Shown: positions 5,113-7,203 of the stretch, piece after piece
Layout: every line of letters starts with the position of its first letter
How positions within the stretch are numbered: position 1 is the first letter of the stretch
Program-made: the position numbers and the translations under genes
The notes under the pieces: model-generated
Database searches by the model: none
What the model saw: only the letters and a program-made list of their open reading frames with translations
Told to the model about the DNA's origin: nothing
NCBI GenBank assembly: GCA_020024595.1
Contig: JAHHTO010000120.1
Coordinates: 1 to 7,203 of the forward strand
Direction of reading: 5' to 3'
DNA length: 7,203 nt
Source: Schaedlerella sp.
Lineage (GTDB): Bacteria > Bacillota > Clostridia > Lachnospirales > Lachnospiraceae

Positions 5113-5424
5113 ATGGAATCTGTTATCAAAAAAATATCTGAGATTGAATCTGCAGCTTCCGCCATTGTCCAGAATGCTGAACAGCAAAAAGAATTGCTGG
5201 ATCACGAATACCGAGCCAAGCGTAATTCTTTTGACGAGCAACTGGAATCGAAGACTATGGCTGAAATACAGAAAATCCGGAGTGACCTTGAAACACGGAC
5301 ATCCGCCCTGCTGAATGAGCAGAGTGTTGAAAACGATGACTCAATTACCGGGCTTCAAAGACAGTATGACGAGCATCACACACGATATGCACAAGATATA
5401 TTAAAACGGATTACAGAGGTGTAA
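5113..5424 (+). CDS. V-type ATPase peripheral-stalk coiled-coil subunit (G/H-like)
   Basis: This is a 103-aa, almost wholly charged and helical protein with no membrane segment. Residues ~1-75 read as a continuous coiled coil (for example IKKISEIESAASAIVQNAEQ), with a second helix to the C-terminus. This is typical of the small stalk subunit that pairs with subunit E to form the peripheral stator holding the A3B3 head against rotation. The family is called subunit G in some bacteria (NtpF in Enterococcus) and H in archaea. Sequence alone separates these poorly, so I give no symbol. ATG 5113 is set by AGGAGGT at 5102-5108. A TTG in frame at 5059 lies inside the leader and has no ribosome site. 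The stop is 4 nt before subunit C, which supports the V-ATPase assignment by context. It is the first gene of the operon. Confidence 0.82.
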   Translation: MESVIKKISEIESAASAIVQNAEQQKELLDHEYRAKRNSFDEQLESKTMAEIQKIRSDLETRTSALLNEQSVENDDSITGLQRQYDEHHTRYAQDILKRITEV

Positions 5425-5428
5425 ACTT

Positions 5429-6478
5429 ATGGGAACTCTACTTCATTATAGTGGAATCGTAACCAAAGTCCGTGCCATGGAAGCCACGCTGTTAAAACAG
5501 GAGAATTTTGAAGAGATTGCCAATTTGCACAGTGTACCGGAAGTTGTTTCCTACTTAAGAGAAAATTCTTCCTATGACTATGTGCTCAATCTACTGGAGG
5601 ATACACAACTTCACCGTGGAGATATCGAAAAGATACTGATTCGTCAGCTATACTACGAGTACTCCAAGATTTATAAGTTCTGCAGTCTTCAGCAGCGCAA
5701 ATTTCTAAAGCTTTACATCAAGCGCTATGAAATAGACCTGATTAACTACTGCTTCCGTATCGTCATCAATCATTATTCGGAACCCTTTGATTTGAACTAC
5801 AAGAAACAATTTTTCGATAAGTATTCTCAAATCTCCATCGACAAGCTGATCACCTCACGTACAACAGATGAGTTGGTCGACAATTTAAAAGGCACCGAAT
5901 ATTATGAACCGTTAAGCAGGCTTCGAGACAAACCGTCCATCACACTGTTTGACTATGACCTGACACTGGACCAGTACTATTTCGCTTCTACATGGAAAGA
6001 AAGCAAAAAAATACTGAAAAACAAAAAAGAACTGGAACTCTACACGAGAGACTGCGGCGTCAAGATTGATCTTTTAAACCTACAGTGGATATACCGTGCC
6101 AAAAGGCACTATAATATGGCTCCTGCCGATATCTATTCTCTTCTCGTTCCAATTCACTACAAAGTATCTACAGAGTTGATTAAAGAGATTGTGGAAACCG
6201 CTACTGCCGATGATATGATCAACGCCCTTCAGAAGACAACCTATGCACAGCATTATGATTTCTCAAGCGGACTCACCATCGAGCAGATGTCTTCCGACTG
6301 TCTCCAGTATCTCTACAGACTGGATCGCCGAAAGAATCCCTATTCGATTGCAACAATCAACACTTATCTGTTTTTAAAAGAAGAAGAACTAAGAAAGCTG
6401 ACCACTGCAATAGAGTGTATCCGCTACGGCCTGCCGCCGGGCGAAACGTTGGCTTATGTGGGAGGTAAAACTCAATGA
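5429..6478 (+). CDS. ntpC: V-type ATP synthase/ATPase subunit C (AC39 family)
   Basis: This 349-aa soluble protein is the central-stalk subunit that sits as a socket between the rotor shaft and the membrane c/K ring. It is called C in bacteria and d in eukaryotic V-ATPase. The length fits the AC39 family. It is helix-rich throughout with the family's aromatic character, for example QRKFLKLYIKRYEIDLINYC, NLQWIYRAKRHYNM and the end IECIRYGLPPGETLAYVGG. No membrane segment is present. AGAGGTG (5415-5421) lies 7 nt before ATG 5429, inside the end of the previous gene, so the two are tightly co-translated. Its stop TGA overlaps the ATG of subunit I as ATGA. The gene symbol follows Enterococcus usage; other systems call it atpC. 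No missing region or frameshift is visible. Confidence 0.93.
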   Translation: MGTLLHYSGIVTKVRAMEATLLKQENFEEIANLHSVPEVVSYLRENSSYDYVLNLLEDTQLHRGDIEKILIRQLYYEYSKIYKFCSLQQRKFLKLYIKRYEIDLINYCFRIVINHYSEPFDLNYKKQFFDKYSQISIDKLITSRTTDELVDNLKGTEYYEPLSRLRDKPSITLFDYDLTLDQYYFASTWKESKKILKNKKELELYTRDCGVKIDLLNLQWIYRAKRHYNMAPADIYSLLVPIHYKVSTELIKEIVETATADDMINALQKTTYAQHYDFSSGLTIEQMSSDCLQYLYRLDRRKNPYSIATINTYLFLKEEELRKLTTAIECIRYGLPPGETLAYVGGKTQ

Positions 6479-7203
6479 TTGTAAAAATGAAATTCATTAA
6501 CATCTCTGGACCACGAGATGACATTGACCGTGTGACCGAGCAGTATCTCTCCAAATACGAGATCCAACTCGAATCTGCACTGTCCGAATTAAAGACTGTA
6601 GATAATCTACGGCCCTTCGTGGAACTGAATCCATACCGAGATTCTCTCGCGATCGCAACCCAGTTCGTAGGGCTGTTGGAGAATCCAGATCAGGTTACTC
6701 CTGATTTTTCTCTCGGGCTGGACGAAATGTTTGAAATCGTCCGTAAATTAAATACAGATTATCTGCACTTGCAGGAGAAAAAGGAAAACTACAAAAAAGA
6801 CATCGAAGAATTCCGAAACAAGCAACGCGACATCGCTCCGTTCCGTCCCCTGGACTGCAAACTGCAGGATATTCTTCACTATAAGTACATCAATTACCGC
6901 TTCGGAAGGATTCCGATCGAATACTATCACAAGATGCAGAAGTACTTGATGACCGATCTGACCGCAATCTTCGTAGAAGGAGAGCGAGACGAAAGTTCTG
7001 TATACGGAGCCTACTTTGTATCTCCTGGTGAATCCCTAAAAGTAGATGCGGTATTCCGTTCCCTGCATTTTGAACGACTGACAATGGATCTGGTATCTGA
7101 CGGTACTCCGGCAGATCTTTACCAGGAACTGGAACAAGACATATCTGAAACCACGAAGAAGATCCAGGATCTGGACAAAGAAGCGGCACAAATGCTCGCC
7201 AAT
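6475..7203 (+). CDS. ntpI: V-type ATP synthase/ATPase subunit I, N-terminal part (cut by window edge)
   Basis: The frame stays open from ATG 6475 to the end of the window and gives 243 residues. It corresponds to the cytoplasmic N-terminal half of subunit I (a subunit). In the complete protein, usually about 650 residues, this half is followed by several membrane helices that carry the proton or sodium path and the essential arginine; none of that is visible here. The start MIVKMKFINISGP and the later VFVEGERDE-like strand (IFVEGERDE 165-173) fit the family. Coiled-coil segments lie at ~92-120 and ~213-243, the stalk-binding arms. GGAGGT (6461-6466) is 8 nt before the ATG, and the ATG overlaps the subunit C stop as ATGA, which implies translational coupling. 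A second in-frame ATG at 6487 is too far from the ribosome site. Confidence 0.9.
   Translation, partial: MIVKMKFINISGPRDDIDRVTEQYLSKYEIQLESALSELKTVDNLRPFVELNPYRDSLAIATQFVGLLENPDQVTPDFSLGLDEMFEIVRKLNTDYLHLQEKKENYKKDIEEFRNKQRDIAPFRPLDCKLQDILHYKYINYRFGRIPIEYYHKMQKYLMTDLTAIFVEGERDESSVYGAYFVSPGESLKVDAVFRSLHFERLTMDLVSDGTPADLYQELEQDISETTKKIQDLDKEAAQMLAN

Noticed and set aside
6748..7189. Minus-strand frames of 60 and 99 codons opposite subunit I
   Set aside because: They are antisense to the open subunit I frame and have no recognisable features.

Overview
The window looks like chromosomal DNA of a low-to-moderate-GC Gram-positive anaerobe. A clostridial organism, probably Lachnospiraceae-like, is the best guess. 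The reasons are the V-type ATPase operon, the strong AGGAGG-type ribosome sites, the A/T-tract promoters of housekeeping sigma type, the tRNA without an encoded CCA, and the long multidomain PAS/GGDEF/EAL protein. The family assignment is inference from general gene content, not from a database match. No phage, transposon, CRISPR or defence genes are visible.

Layout. Positions 1-4932 are transcribed leftward (minus strand). From right to left they hold: a sigma-70-type promoter (4904-4932); trmB for tRNA m7G46 methylation (4192-4845); a previously easy-to-miss 47-codon cysteine-rich ORF (3946-4089); and a thioredoxin-like protein with a CSKC active site (3598-3921). These are followed by a 3' region rich in hairpins (3437-3577). 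Next come a tRNA-Lys(CTT) gene with its own near-consensus promoter (3422-3450) and a strand-specific, G.U-rich terminator hairpin (3256-3300). Last is a roughly 1025-residue c-di-GMP protein (PAS-GAF-GGDEF-PAS-degenerate GGDEF-EAL, 106-3183) that ends in a long stem-loop (42-91).

Positions 5010-7203 are transcribed rightward and carry the start of a V-type ATPase operon: a promoter (5010-5037), a leader with several inverted repeats, a coiled-coil peripheral-stalk subunit (5113-5424), subunit C/AC39 (5429-6478) and the N-terminal 243 residues of subunit I (6475-7203, cut by the window edge). The last two genes overlap by ATGA, so they are probably translationally coupled. The remaining V-ATPase subunits (K, E, A, B, D and so on) are expected beyond the right edge.

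How they work together. The V-ATPase genes form one complex-encoding operon. trmB, the Cys-rich small protein and the thioredoxin are closely spaced and co-directional, and may be co-transcribed. The small protein and the thioredoxin are both thiol/metal-type proteins, which is the most interesting association here. The c-di-GMP gene appears to be an independent unit separated from the tRNA by a terminator. I see no strong case for a wholly new multi-gene system. The best candidates for novelty are the small Cys-rich ORF, the overlapping terminator/promoter at 3437-3482, and the domain architecture of the c-di-GMP protein.
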